DNA of 64,000 bases from Aestuariibacter salexigens DSM 15300 (GCF_000429145.1 NZ_AUBH01000001.1:310001-374000); one strand, 5' to 3'. Counted from the stretch's first letter, positions 48,001 through 56,243 are shown. Numbers and translations: made by a program. Notes: generated by a model not told the origin, from the sequence alone.

Positions 48001-48176
48001 TCGCCGCGGTGATTGTCGGCGGCATGCTGTTCAGTACGCTATTTACGCTTTTATTACTTCCGACTTTATTGCAGTTAGCTCAACGCAACACTTCTCTCCA
48101 ACAGTCTGTGAGCGGCGGGTCCGCACCGGTGCTGAATAACTGGGTGAAAAGTCAGCGTAACAACGATTCTTTCTGA
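45048..48176 (+). CDS. RND efflux transporter permease
   Basis: A 1042-residue inner-membrane RND pump of normal length, with the N-terminal membrane helix, two large periplasmic loops (about 35-330 and 555-860) and twelve expected helices. The family signature PVQLFPDIERPRISVQT is present. In helix 4 the proton-relay region reads VGMVLDAAIVVLENI, with one aspartate instead of the Asp-Asp pair of AcrB; single-Asp forms are known in CusA-like pumps. It is followed 15 bp later by its periplasmic adaptor gene, the reverse of the usual order, and no outer-membrane channel gene is present. Confidence 0.93.
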   Translation: MDITKAAIKNATGVGIAVCIIAFLGIISLMELPVQLFPDIERPRISVQTFWRAASPQEIESEILEPQEEVLQGLPGLENMSAWANQGNAWINLEFGLETDMQKTLIEVISRMNRIPPLPRDALSPNIMLGGWGGGTPALTYFFLQKLPGNTNDIASYVTFFEDAVRPQLESIPGVSRVRMESGIGGAEEFQIVFDPYRAAEFGVDLTNISRLLGSANNVSGGFVDVGRRKYTMRFEGKYAPQDMKEMILEWRDGSPIKLGDIADIRIQRADGANFSVQNGNRAISIRIDRESNANVLATLEAVKERVATLNDTLLSDEQLTMAQSFDASVFIYRAINLVSSNLIVGVLLAVGILWWFMRQMRATLIVALAIPISLLSTFIVLQITGRSLNVISLAGLAFAVGMVLDAAIVVLENIVRLKRQHSDVQQSAYEGTKQVFGALLASTATTVAIFIPVIFLRDVEGQLFADLALTIAIAVLISFVVAVTILPVVASRWLPGSLPVDRLQGVWSGIAGAVMSLTSTRRKMWVTASVLMVVPLTATYLLMPKLDYLPPVKRDAVDAFFNFPAGASDDFIAEEVLQKVVERLQPYMDGDAQPALKNYYIISWPNGGTLGVRVQDQSRVKELEEIVRNEILKDLPDTQAFAMQGNLFGGFGNGRSIDVRLQATDQEMLTSAAMAGLDLLREAFPGANVRANPQLEQSEPELRFYPNDSRIMEVGYDRTRMANLVRAMGDGMYVGEYFDGIKRMNIIFRSEPWQTPEDLSMTPIMTPSGEMVQLGDLVEMERAVGPSQIQRIDRRRTLTLSVNPPDGMSLEEAMTIIKQDVEPKIMALMPTDGAINYGGSADSLNKIVSTMSQNFIFAMALLFVLMAGLFRSLADSLMVVLSIPLATVGGVIAIRVLNLVTFQPLDLLTMIGFIILLGLVVNNAILLVHQTRNGERDGLSRREAVHQALLLRLRPIFMSTLTSLFGMLPLLLMPGAGSVIYRGLAAVIVGGMLFSTLFTLLLLPTLLQLAQRNTSLQQSVSGGSAPVLNNWVKSQRNNDSF

Positions 48177-48191
48177 TTCAGGACATTAACG

Positions 48192-49265
48192 ATGAAAAAC
48201 ATGAAAAAAACCTGGTTAGCGATTCCATTCAGTCTATTAATGGTGTCTGTGCAGGCTCAGCAACCGGGTGAGCCCGAGCCTCCTCTGGTTGAAACCGACA
48301 TTGCCAAAGCAGAAATGATTGCTGAGCAAATCTGGGTGCCGGGGACGGTTGTCAGTCGTGTTGATGCTGATATTGCGGCAGAAGTTACTGGTCGTCTTAT
48401 CTGGATTGCAGAAGTGGGCGAATCGGTAGAGAAGGGCGATGTATTAGCGCGCATTGACGATCATCGGCTAACGTTAGAGCACGAGCAGAATGAAGCCAAT
48501 GTGTTGAAGTGGCAATCCAGGGTCAACCTGTTAGAACGTAAACAGCAGCGTTTTTCTGCGATGCTAAAAAACAACAGTGGTTCACGGGATGAATATGACG
48601 AAGCGATGTCCGAACTGGAAGTCGCAAAACAGGAACTGGCCCAGGCTCAGATCAATACCAGACTCACCCGTTATCAGTTAGATAGAACAGAAGTAAAGGC
48701 GCCGTTTAAAGCGATGGTCGTCGAGCGTCTGCAGGTGCCTGGTGAGTTCACTGGCGTGGGGCAAAATGTCTTACGCATCGTCGATATGGACAATATCGAA
48801 GCCAGTATTCGCGCGCCACTGTCCGCAGTGCCATACCTGACCAGTAATATGGAAGTTACCGTAAGCGGACGCAATATTGAGCGTCAGGAATCGATTCGTG
48901 CCATTGTTCCTGTGGGCAACGCCTCATCACGCATGATGGAAGTCCGTGTGGCACTGCAGCCGGGCGACTTTGCGATCGGCAGTGCGGTAAGAGTGGCCCT
49001 TCCTCATAGTGATTATCACTTAGCGACCACGGTGCCAAGAGACGCACTGGTGCTGCGTAAAGCAGGTGCATTTATCTATGCCCTTGATGATCAGGACAAC
49101 GCATTACAAATACCCGTAGCCACCGGGATAGGTGTCGGCGAGAGAATCGAAATCATTGGCGCGGTAGACACTGATGTTCGTGTTATCACACGCGGTGCAG
49201 AACGACTCAGAAACGGACAGAAAGTGCGTATTCAGGATGAGACTAGCCTGGCTAGTCGCTCCTGA
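48192..49265 (+). CDS. RND efflux periplasmic adaptor subunit
   Basis: A 357-residue membrane-fusion protein with signal peptide (cleavage near VQAQ). Lipoyl-like half motifs flank a helical hairpin: DADIAAEVTGRLIWI and the matching RTEVKAPFKAMVVERL, with the hairpin between about residues 90 and 160. It links the RND permease to an outer-membrane channel such as TolC. AGGA precedes the ATG. Same operon as the permease gene. Confidence 0.92.
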   Translation: MKNMKKTWLAIPFSLLMVSVQAQQPGEPEPPLVETDIAKAEMIAEQIWVPGTVVSRVDADIAAEVTGRLIWIAEVGESVEKGDVLARIDDHRLTLEHEQNEANVLKWQSRVNLLERKQQRFSAMLKNNSGSRDEYDEAMSELEVAKQELAQAQINTRLTRYQLDRTEVKAPFKAMVVERLQVPGEFTGVGQNVLRIVDMDNIEASIRAPLSAVPYLTSNMEVTVSGRNIERQESIRAIVPVGNASSRMMEVRVALQPGDFAIGSAVRVALPHSDYHLATTVPRDALVLRKAGAFIYALDDQDNALQIPVATGIGVGERIEIIGAVDTDVRVITRGAERLRNGQKVRIQDETSLASRS

Positions 49266-49271
49266 ACCGCA

Positions 49272-50255
49272 TTACAGTGGCAATGCCTGATTAAATTGCT
49301 GTGTGGTAACGTTGCCGCCACACAGCACAATGACCACTTGTTGGCCAGTAATATTATCTTTGTCAGCGAGCGCACTGGCGACCGCCACACCAGCCGCCCC
49401 TTCGATACGCATATCGTGATAGCGTTCGATATCAGACATCGCTTGGGCAATCTGCTGTTCAGTCACTTCAATACTGCGTTTAATAAGCGTCTGACACAGT
49501 GGCAGAGTGACTGTGCCTGGCTCAAGACCACCGGCAGTGCCATCAGAAAGTGTTTCCTGCTCTACAACGTCAATGACTTGTCCGGCTTGCATGCAGCGTA
49601 GCATCACTGGCGCACTAGCTGGCCAGCATCCGACCATGCTGGCGCCAGGTGCATGCTGCTGTGCCCATGCACCGATACCGCTTATCAATCCGCCGCCGCC
49701 AACACTGATATACACAGTACTGACGTTTGGCTGCTCGTCAAATACTTCGGTTGCAATACTGCCTTGTCCGGCAATGACATCTGTATCGTTATACGGGCTG
49801 ATATAAGGCACTCCCTGCTCAGTAGCAGCCTGTCTGGCAATTCGCTCGGCCTCCTCACAGCCACCTGATACTTTGTGCAAAGACGCGCCGGATTGAAGGA
49901 TCTTCTTCTCTTTACTGGGACTGACGGATTGCGGCACATAAATAGAGGCTTGCACGCCCAGACGCTGTGCAGCAAGTGCCACAGCTGCGCCGTGATTGCC
50001 TGAACTGGCGGTGATCACCTCTGTCGCGGGAAGGTGGGCGAGCAGCGCCGAGGCCGCCCCTCTGTACTTGAAACTGCCAGTCTGCTGCAAATTTTCGCAC
50101 TTTAACCATACATCAGCGTCACATAACTGGGACAAGAATTCGCTGTGTATTAACGGCGTTTTTTGCACCAGTGCGCGTTCATAAAAGCCCTGTGATGCCA
50201 GCCTATCGGTATGCTTAGCAATGTGTTGAATGAGAGAAGACGTAGTAGTAGTCAT
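49272..50255 (-). CDS. Threonine/serine dehydratase (PLP)
   Basis: A 327-residue fold-type II PLP enzyme: PLP lysine 63 in SFKYRGA, the phosphate-adjacent loop SSGNHGAA and the glycine-rich VGGGGLISG. The length and lack of a C-terminal ACT-like regulatory domain match catabolic threonine dehydratase or serine racemase rather than biosynthetic IlvA. It deaminates threonine or serine to 2-oxobutyrate or pyruvate. The ATG overlaps the pfkA stop by 4 bp, a curious pair. Confidence 0.85.
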   Translation of the reverse strand: MTTTTSSLIQHIAKHTDRLASQGFYERALVQKTPLIHSEFLSQLCDADVWLKCENLQQTGSFKYRGAASALLAHLPATEVITASSGNHGAAVALAAQRLGVQASIYVPQSVSPSKEKKILQSGASLHKVSGGCEEAERIARQAATEQGVPYISPYNDTDVIAGQGSIATEVFDEQPNVSTVYISVGGGGLISGIGAWAQQHAPGASMVGCWPASAPVMLRCMQAGQVIDVVEQETLSDGTAGGLEPGTVTLPLCQTLIKRSIEVTEQQIAQAMSDIERYHDMRIEGAAGVAVASALADKDNITGQQVVIVLCGGNVTTQQFNQALPL

Positions 50256-51253
50256 GTGCGAATTTTCGTTTCATCAAATAAATCAGTAGCCACTTTAACC
50301 AGATAAGGATCGAGGGCTTTTTGTTTTTTCCAGGTCTTTTCCAGTGGCACGGTCACGACCTGCATATCCTGCTCTCCCACCATAATATTGGTTTCACCTG
50401 CTAACGCCGCTTCGACAGCAAAGGCCCCCAGTTTGGTTGCTAATAATCTGTCCTGTGTTACCGGAGAGCCGCCACGCTGCACGTGACCGAGGATAACAGG
50501 ACGACTTTCACTACCGCTTTTTTTGCTCAATTCGTCGGCCAGTGCTGTAACGCCACCGGGCCAGATATTTTCCGTCACGACTACTATGTAACTGTTGTTG
50601 CCATGCCTTTCTCGTGCACATAACAGGTGATTCATAATGTTCTGCATTTCGTCGTCGGAGGTGCGGAATAATTCGGGCAATAGAATATGATCGGCGGAGG
50701 ACGCCACCGCTGCGGCGAGACCGATAAATCCGGCATTGCGGCCCATTACTTCAATCAGAAAAACACGCTCAAACGCATCGGCAGTATCGCGCACTTTATC
50801 GATCGAGCTGACAGCGGTTTCTACCGCTGTGTAAAAGCCGATAGTGGCGTCCGAGCCATAGATATCATTGTCAATTGTGCCCGGCAGACCAATTACCTGG
50901 CCAGACCAAAAGTTGGCAAGATGTGCAGCGCCCCTGAAAGAACCGTCTCCGCCTATAACAAGCAATGCCTCAACGCCTAACTCATCTAAGTTCGCAGCAG
51001 CGGTTTTGGCTGCTTCATCTGTCTTAAATTCTAAGCATCTGGCGCTATGCAGAACGGTGCCACCGCGCTGGATAATATTGGCAACATCAGAAGCGTTTAA
51101 GTCGATGTACTCTTGCTTAAGCGGACCGTTATAACCATGAAGATAGCCAATGACGTCAATACCATAACGCTGCGCTGTGAGGACCACCGAGCGTATACAG
51201 GCGTTCATGCCTGGTGCATCGCCACCGGACGTCAGTACTGCGATTTTTTTCAT
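50252..51253 (-). CDS. pfkA: ATP-dependent 6-phosphofructokinase
   Basis: A 333-residue phosphofructokinase that phosphorylates fructose 6-phosphate in glycolysis. GGDGS (101-105) and PGTIDND (124-130) carry glycines at the two positions (104 and 125) that are Asp and Lys in pyrophosphate-dependent enzymes, so ATP use is expected. The catalytic Asp128 is present, as is MGRNAGFIG. It is the first gene of a two-gene operon with the dehydratase. The ribosome site is weak (AGGGAATAAAC before the ATG). Confidence 0.94.
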   Translation of the reverse strand: MKKIAVLTSGGDAPGMNACIRSVVLTAQRYGIDVIGYLHGYNGPLKQEYIDLNASDVANIIQRGGTVLHSARCLEFKTDEAAKTAAANLDELGVEALLVIGGDGSFRGAAHLANFWSGQVIGLPGTIDNDIYGSDATIGFYTAVETAVSSIDKVRDTADAFERVFLIEVMGRNAGFIGLAAAVASSADHILLPELFRTSDDEMQNIMNHLLCARERHGNNSYIVVVTENIWPGGVTALADELSKKSGSESRPVILGHVQRGGSPVTQDRLLATKLGAFAVEAALAGETNIMVGEQDMQVVTVPLEKTWKKQKALDPYLVKVATDLFDETKIRT

Positions 51254-51357
51254 GTTTATTCCCTGAACAATGATTCATTGCGTTGTGTAGAGAGTATCAG
51301 TGCAATGGGCAAGATTAAAAGACATTCCGTAAAGTATGGAGCATGGGTCACCATGGC

Positions 51358-51825
51358 TTAATTCAAGGTGACAAACAGCTGTGACTGAATCAGCCACTTT
51401 CCATTGGTCTTCTTCCATTGTGCGGCATATTTGCCATGCACTATAACAGTGTTTTGCTCCAGGTCATCCGCCATATATCCGCGCCACACACCTTGCTCCC
51501 ATGCAAGACCTCTGGGTTTGTTCACCACTAGCTCTTCAGTGTCTCTAATCCAAAACATGGGCGCTTTGTTGCTAAGCTGGTCAATATATTCTTGCAGTGA
51601 TTGCTTTCCTGATAGCAGTACGCCTGCTCCTGTAGTAATCAATACATCATCAGAGAGGTAGGTCATGTTGAGCGATTCGTCTAACGATTTTAGCGCCTGA
51701 TTGGAGGCATGGCGAACGGCTCGTATCTGCTCTTCATCAGACTGCGCGCTTACCGATAATGACGTTGCAATTAGTAAACAAATAAAAACAAAAACGGCCG
51801 AACTATGTTGGCGGTGCATACTCAT
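51358..51825 (-). CDS. Secreted NTF2-like (DUF4440/SnoaL-type) protein
   Basis: A 155-residue protein from ATG 51825, with a signal peptide cleaved near LSVSA-QS. The rest fits a small NTF2-like cone fold: an N-terminal helix (EEQIRAVRHASNQALKSLD), then strands with GVLLSGKQSLQEYID and VVHGKYAAQWKKTNGKWLIQSQLFV in parts. Such proteins bind small molecules or act as isomerases; no function can be named. Longer starts at 51846 and 51885 are possible but give a poorer signal peptide. Confidence 0.7.
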   Translation of the reverse strand: MSMHRQHSSAVFVFICLLIATSLSVSAQSDEEQIRAVRHASNQALKSLDESLNMTYLSDDVLITTGAGVLLSGKQSLQEYIDQLSNKAPMFWIRDTEELVVNKPRGLAWEQGVWRGYMADDLEQNTVIVHGKYAAQWKKTNGKWLIQSQLFVTLN

Positions 51826-51983
51826 ACTGACTTCATGTTTATACATTATTACAGTCAAATTAGCGCAGCGGTTGCTGAACATCAAATACGTGCTGCTGGA
51901 TTAAAGTGTAAGTGAACATGTAGCGCTATTGCTCGGTATAAAGGTAACTCGTAAATTAAGCAGCACCTGAGTAAGGAGACATC

Positions 51984-52826
51984 ATGATAAAACGCGTTAT
52001 TTTCATTTTTTGCAGCGTGCTGATGCTATCTGCATGTAGTTCAAAAATGGCCTATAACAATCTCGACTGGCTGGTTTACTGGTATGTGGATGACTTCGTA
52101 GAGCTCAGCGATCAACAAAAAGACATTGCCGACGAAAAATTGCTCGCATGGCTGCAATGGCATCGTCAGGAAGAATTGCTCGCATACCGTCAGCATCTTG
52201 AGGAACTGAAGCGTGACGTGCAGTCTCAGGTTGTCACGGCTGAGCAATGGCAGGCTCACTTCGAGCGAGGTCGAGCCCACTGGTTGAGGTTGCGCGACAA
52301 GGTTGTACCCGGGCTGGTTGACATGGCGCCATTGTTAAGTGATGAACAGGTAGAGGCGTTGTTTTCGGCATTGGAAGAGGAAAATATCGAGCGCGAAGAG
52401 GATCGTTTTGAAGGTTCGGATGAGGAAAGAATCGAAGAACGTAGCAAGGATATGCTTAAGCAACTGAGAAACTATATTGGCAGGCCTACGGATAAACAAA
52501 AGCAGCTGGTAAATGAATATGCAGCGCAAATGCGTAGTAATTATGACAACTGGATTGCCTATCGCCGCACTATTCAACAGCGCGCCAAAGCATTGATGTT
52601 ATCTCGTCATGACGACCCGGAATTTAGCAAAAAACTAACGCAGTTGATGATGGACACGGATGCCTTTAGATCATCACAGATGCAGGAGAACAGCGAGCAT
52701 AACGGCACCTTATATCAACAAATGCTAGAACAGATGTTTTTAACCTTGACTGAAAAACAGAAAAGGCATGTAGTTGGCGAAATTGATGACCTTATTGACG
52801 ATTTGTCAGATTTGATTGAAGACTAA
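51984..52826 (+). CDS. DUF6279 lipoprotein
   Basis: A 280-residue lipoprotein with lipobox LSAC (Cys18). The mature part is nearly all helical and highly charged; the start KMAYNNLDWLVYWYVDDFVELSDQQ is typical of DUF6279 proteins, which are common in Alteromonadales and Pseudomonas and of unknown role. AAGGAG precedes the ATG. It ends 6 bp before the EamA transporter gene, so they are probably cotranscribed. Confidence 0.85.
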   Translation: MIKRVIFIFCSVLMLSACSSKMAYNNLDWLVYWYVDDFVELSDQQKDIADEKLLAWLQWHRQEELLAYRQHLEELKRDVQSQVVTAEQWQAHFERGRAHWLRLRDKVVPGLVDMAPLLSDEQVEALFSALEEENIEREEDRFEGSDEERIEERSKDMLKQLRNYIGRPTDKQKQLVNEYAAQMRSNYDNWIAYRRTIQQRAKALMLSRHDDPEFSKKLTQLMMDTDAFRSSQMQENSEHNGTLYQQMLEQMFLTLTEKQKRHVVGEIDDLIDDLSDLIED

Positions 52827-52832
52827 TGCTGA

Positions 52833-53792
52833 ATGGAAACACAGGAACGCCCTTTGCTCGGCTTTTTGCTGGCGCTATTGACCGCCACCATGTGGGGCGC
52901 ATTGCCCGTTGCTCTGACCTTAACTTTGCAAGAAATGGACAGTCCTACGATAACCTGGTATCGGTTTTTATTGGCAGCTGTGTTTGTTGCAACATGGTTA
53001 GCGTTTCGAAATAAATTGCCTGCGTTCGGCACCTTGTCGCCGCGTTTTTATATTGTTGTGTTTCTTGCCACTGTCGGATTGGTCGGCAACTACATTTTAA
53101 ATCTGTATGGCTTACTCCACATCAACCCTGAAACCGTGCAGGTACTTACCCAGCTGGCGCCATTTGTACTGATGATGGGCGGCATTGTTTTTTACGGCGA
53201 GCGGTTTACCAAATTGGAAGGGGTTGGCGCGCTGGTGTTGTTCTCGGGTCTGCTGCTGTTTTTTAACCACAACCTTGAGTTACTCTTCAGCGGGCTAAAC
53301 GATTACAGTATCGGTGTACTTTTCATTATCGGTGCTGCGCTGACCTGGGCAGGTTATGCATTGGTGCAGAAGCGGTTATTAAAAACGGTGACGTCAAAAC
53401 AACTGACCCTGCTAATCTATGTTTTTGGCGCTTTGCTATTGCTTCCCTTTGCCTCTTTATCCGACATCCAACAATTAAACTCACTGCAATTCTGGGCACT
53501 GATGTTTTGTTGTCTCAATACCCTGGTTGCTTACGGGGCTTTCACTGAAGCGTTGCATGTTTGGCAGGCAGCAAAGGTAAGCGCTGTTATTGCACTTGCG
53601 CCATTGTTTACTTTCCTGGCAATGGAAGGTGCGGTGCGGGTATGGCCAAATGAGTTTGTCGCCAGCGACCTTGATGTCTGGGCCTACATTGGTGCGGCCA
53701 TGGTAATGATTGGTTCGATTACAGCAGCACTGGGACGTTTGTCATTTCGTCGAACATCAGCACTGCCAGTTGTAGAGAAACCGGTGCCGTAG
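52833..53792 (+). CDS. EamA/DMT-family transporter
   Basis: A 319-residue inner-membrane protein with ten predicted helices arranged as two EamA repeats (about 9-140 and 155-290). The first repeat has TATMWGALPVALTL and the second IGAALTWAGYALVQKRLL, both classic. The family exports amino acids or other metabolites; the substrate is not predictable. Convergent with the small lipoprotein gene 1 bp away. Confidence 0.88.
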   Translation: METQERPLLGFLLALLTATMWGALPVALTLTLQEMDSPTITWYRFLLAAVFVATWLAFRNKLPAFGTLSPRFYIVVFLATVGLVGNYILNLYGLLHINPETVQVLTQLAPFVLMMGGIVFYGERFTKLEGVGALVLFSGLLLFFNHNLELLFSGLNDYSIGVLFIIGAALTWAGYALVQKRLLKTVTSKQLTLLIYVFGALLLLPFASLSDIQQLNSLQFWALMFCCLNTLVAYGAFTEALHVWQAAKVSAVIALAPLFTFLAMEGAVRVWPNEFVASDLDVWAYIGAAMVMIGSITAALGRLSFRRTSALPVVEKPVP

Positions 53793-53793
53793 A

Positions 53794-54072
53794 TTAATTG
53801 TCGTTTTTCTGTCCGATAGGCTTGTTGTCGCCTTTGCATATAGTGTCATAGTCATCGCGATAGTAGCGTAAGTCCTGACAGGCCTCTTCATAACGTTTTC
53901 GAGCGGTTAGTGCCTGTTGTGGACGGCTGCTGTCATTCATGACTTTAGCAAGTCGGGCGCATTCCATTTCCTGACGTTTTACTTCCAGGATGTCTTCACA
54001 AGGTTTAGTGCTGGAGCAGGCACTCAATGAGGCCGCCAAAAGGCTTACAAGACAAAGTGTAACGCGATTCAT
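53794..54072 (-). CDS. Small lipoprotein of unknown function
   Basis: A 92-residue protein with a lipoprotein signal and lipobox LSAC (Cys19). The mature 74 residues hold four cysteines (CEDI, MECARL, EACQDL, TICKG), suggesting disulfides in the periplasm. The ATG overlaps the stop of the response-regulator gene by 4 bp (ATGA), so it depends on that gene for expression. Not recognised as a named family. Confidence 0.7.
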   Translation of the reverse strand: MNRVTLCLVSLLAASLSACSSTKPCEDILEVKRQEMECARLAKVMNDSSRPQQALTARKRYEEACQDLRYYRDDYDTICKGDNKPIGQKNDN

Positions 54073-55721
54073 TTTTGTTCCAAATACTGAGTGATTTCGT
54101 GCTGGATCTCATCCAACTTCTGCTGATGCCGTGAGTTAAGCGGCAAACCATCCAATAGACGGTAGGTTTTCTTTAGTTCTCCAACTAAAGCGTAATCGAC
54201 TTTGTGTCGCATATCGAGGATCTTGAGAATAGATTGAAGCATGTTTATTGCGACGCTGGTATTAACGGGGGCGATTTGCTGTGCTTTTCTGAACTCATCC
54301 AGGGCCGCCTCATACTTCCCTTCATTAAACAATCGCATGCCATCACCGTTATGCTTGCTGTACATGCTCTGCTGTTTAGCGCTTTTATTCTTTTCATCGC
54401 TAACCATTGCTAACGTGTTTCTATCAAGTGGCTTTTCATTTTTTTCTATTAACGATAAAAGCGATGAGGCTTCTTCATACTCCCCTAGATCAAACATGAC
54501 TTTGATTGAATCCGGTGCCAGCGCAATGGGGTAATGTTGAAATTTCGTTTCGATTTGCCTTTGCGATGTCGCTAAATTGCGCTTCGCTTCAATTAACTTT
54601 CCATCAATTACGCTGATCCTTGCCGAGATAATCTGTTCGAAACTGTCGTAGTCAAAGTCATCTTCTAGCCGCAACACGGCTTCATCGGTGCGACTTCGTT
54701 GTAAGACCAGCATAGCTTCTTGTTGAGCGCGATTCTTTTTACGTTTTTCATCACTGTGCTCGGCAATATCGACGATACTGCGTATGTAGGTACACAGGTG
54801 TGCAACATCGCGATGTATAGAACGCTTACTCTGTTCCCATATGGCCTGACAGCTGGTTTTCAGCATGTCGTAGTTGTGATTATCTCGTGCGATTTCACAT
54901 GCAATAAAATGTCTGTCCAGCGACATCGGCGATAGCTCTAAGGCCCGGTTAATGGTTTTCTCTGCATCGATTTTCATATCCTGATGCAGATAACATTGGG
55001 CGAGAATGTCGTATCCCTCAACCGTCAGTTTGTTGGCCTTGATCACCTGATTGGCGAAATTAGAGGCTTCCATATACTTCTTTTTAAGCAGCATGGTACG
55101 TGCCATGCACAGCTTTACCCAATTAAGCGGCTTGTGCTCAAGTAATGCTTTGAGCATATGCTCTGCCTCATCGTACTGTTTGGTGCGCCAATACATTTCA
55201 GCAAGAAGCTGAGAACAGGCCTGACTGTAGCGGTTGCCAGACTTAATGAGATCACGGCAGACCTCAATCGCCGCCTTGTAATCAGACATCATAATGCGTT
55301 CATATACGGGCGCGAGAGCCTGTTTTTTAGCGAACGCTCTGGCGATGCGATTCTGTAGTTGGGCTTGCGAGAATGGTTTGATGAGGTATTCGTCAGGCTG
55401 TTTTTCAAGACTGCCAAGCACCATGGGCCGCTCGCTGTCAGCACTGATCATAATGAAAACAGTGGTAGGTTTTACCAGTTTTCTGAGCCTTATTTCTTCG
55501 AGTAGCTGAAAGCCGTTTTTACGGTCACTGCCAAGATGCAAGTCACAGATAATGAAATCAAAACGCTCGTTTTTACATGAGGTTATGGCAGCTTCGCTGC
55601 TTTGCGCGGTGACAACAGACTTAGCGCCCAGATTCGACACAATACCCCTCAGTAAAATAAGGAAAGGCCGCTGGTCTTCAACCAGTAAAATACGTTTGTC
55701 ACGTAAACTCAGTTGTGCCAT
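54069..55721 (-). CDS. Response regulator with helical-repeat (TPR-like) tail, copy 2
   Basis: A 550-residue protein with a receiver (residues 8-130; VEDQ acidic pocket, acceptor Asp60 in FIICDLHLG, ISAD switch, KPFS lysine) and about 400 residues of TPR-like helices (such as LLAEMYWRTKQYDEAEHMLKALLEH and AQCYLHQDMKIDAEKTINRALELSP in parts). It has the same build and length as the protein at 15386 and is a distant paralogue. No DNA-binding domain is present. The small lipoprotein gene overlaps its stop. Confidence 0.85.
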   Translation of the reverse strand: MAQLSLRDKRILLVEDQRPFLILLRGIVSNLGAKSVVTAQSSEAAITSCKNERFDFIICDLHLGSDRKNGFQLLEEIRLRKLVKPTTVFIMISADSERPMVLGSLEKQPDEYLIKPFSQAQLQNRIARAFAKKQALAPVYERIMMSDYKAAIEVCRDLIKSGNRYSQACSQLLAEMYWRTKQYDEAEHMLKALLEHKPLNWVKLCMARTMLLKKKYMEASNFANQVIKANKLTVEGYDILAQCYLHQDMKIDAEKTINRALELSPMSLDRHFIACEIARDNHNYDMLKTSCQAIWEQSKRSIHRDVAHLCTYIRSIVDIAEHSDEKRKKNRAQQEAMLVLQRSRTDEAVLRLEDDFDYDSFEQIISARISVIDGKLIEAKRNLATSQRQIETKFQHYPIALAPDSIKVMFDLGEYEEASSLLSLIEKNEKPLDRNTLAMVSDEKNKSAKQQSMYSKHNGDGMRLFNEGKYEAALDEFRKAQQIAPVNTSVAINMLQSILKILDMRHKVDYALVGELKKTYRLLDGLPLNSRHQQKLDEIQHEITQYLEQK

Positions 55722-55824
55722 GGATAGGATGCCGACGATGCGCCATGTTATTCAGTCAAATCAATGGTTAACGAAAACATCTGTGAAAGCAAGAAAAGGC
55801 GACATGCAAATGTGCTCGTAACAG

Positions 55825-55861
55825 ATTTGTCGAACCTGAGCGCAGCTTCTCACCTGCCCCT
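55825..55861. repeat. Direct repeat A, partner at 56154-56190
   Basis: Shares 21 identical bases (first copy starting at 55825, second at 56154) and then 14 of 16 more. In tRNA orientation it contains GGTTCGA, like a T-arm. Confidence 0.75.
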
Positions 55862-55913
55862 GCAAGCATCAATTAACATTGTTGGTGGAAATAAATATTG
55901 AGGAAGATATGAA

Positions 55914-55930
55914 ATGGTGGAGGGGGCAGG
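55914..55930 (-). repeat. Copy of the tRNA-Tyr 3' end
   Basis: ATGGTGGAGGGGGCAGG at 55914-55930 is identical to 56243-56259, which forms the 3' acceptor end (with CCA) and start of the T-arm of tRNA-Tyr. The copy stops matching before the T-loop. Offset 329 bp, the same as for direct repeat A. Confidence 0.8.
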
Positions 55931-56243
55931 GTGAAGCACGCCCGGAAATTGCGAGTGCGCGCAGCAATTTCAGAGCTGAACGGCTGGCCAACGGAAGGCC
56001 AGACTGGACCGCACCCACATGGATGTGTGACAACTTTAAAGCAAATAATACAACGAAAGTACTTTCGTGGCAGGATTACAAAATACATCCATGTATTTTG
56101 CCCTTCGGGCCGCTGTGAACGTTGTTCCCAGCGTTCAAATTTGCTCCTGGCAAATTTGTCGAACCTGAGCGCAGGTTCTCACCTACCCCTTAGAGCATTT
56201 ATGAATTCTTTTAGCCAATATTGAGATAGAGGACGAAGCTAGA

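Larger units (their letters stand above)
55722..56243. repeat. Palindrome-rich region downstream of tRNA-Tyr
   Basis: About 520 bp without a convincing gene. Palindromes include GAAATTGC/GCAATTTC (55945-55971), CTGGCC/GGCCAG (55984-56002), ACGAAAGTACTTTCGT (56053-56068), CAAAATACAT/ATGTATTTTG (56079-56100), CAAATTTG twice (56136 and 56151) and GAACCT/AGGTTC (56161-56178). Short frames on both strands cross these palindromes and lack ribosome sites. Two direct repeats with a 329 bp period are listed separately. Confidence 0.7.

Noticed and set aside
55879-56224. Two overlapping short frames in the palindrome-rich region
   Set aside because: They run through several inverted repeats and a tRNA-tail copy, lack ribosome sites and resemble no protein.
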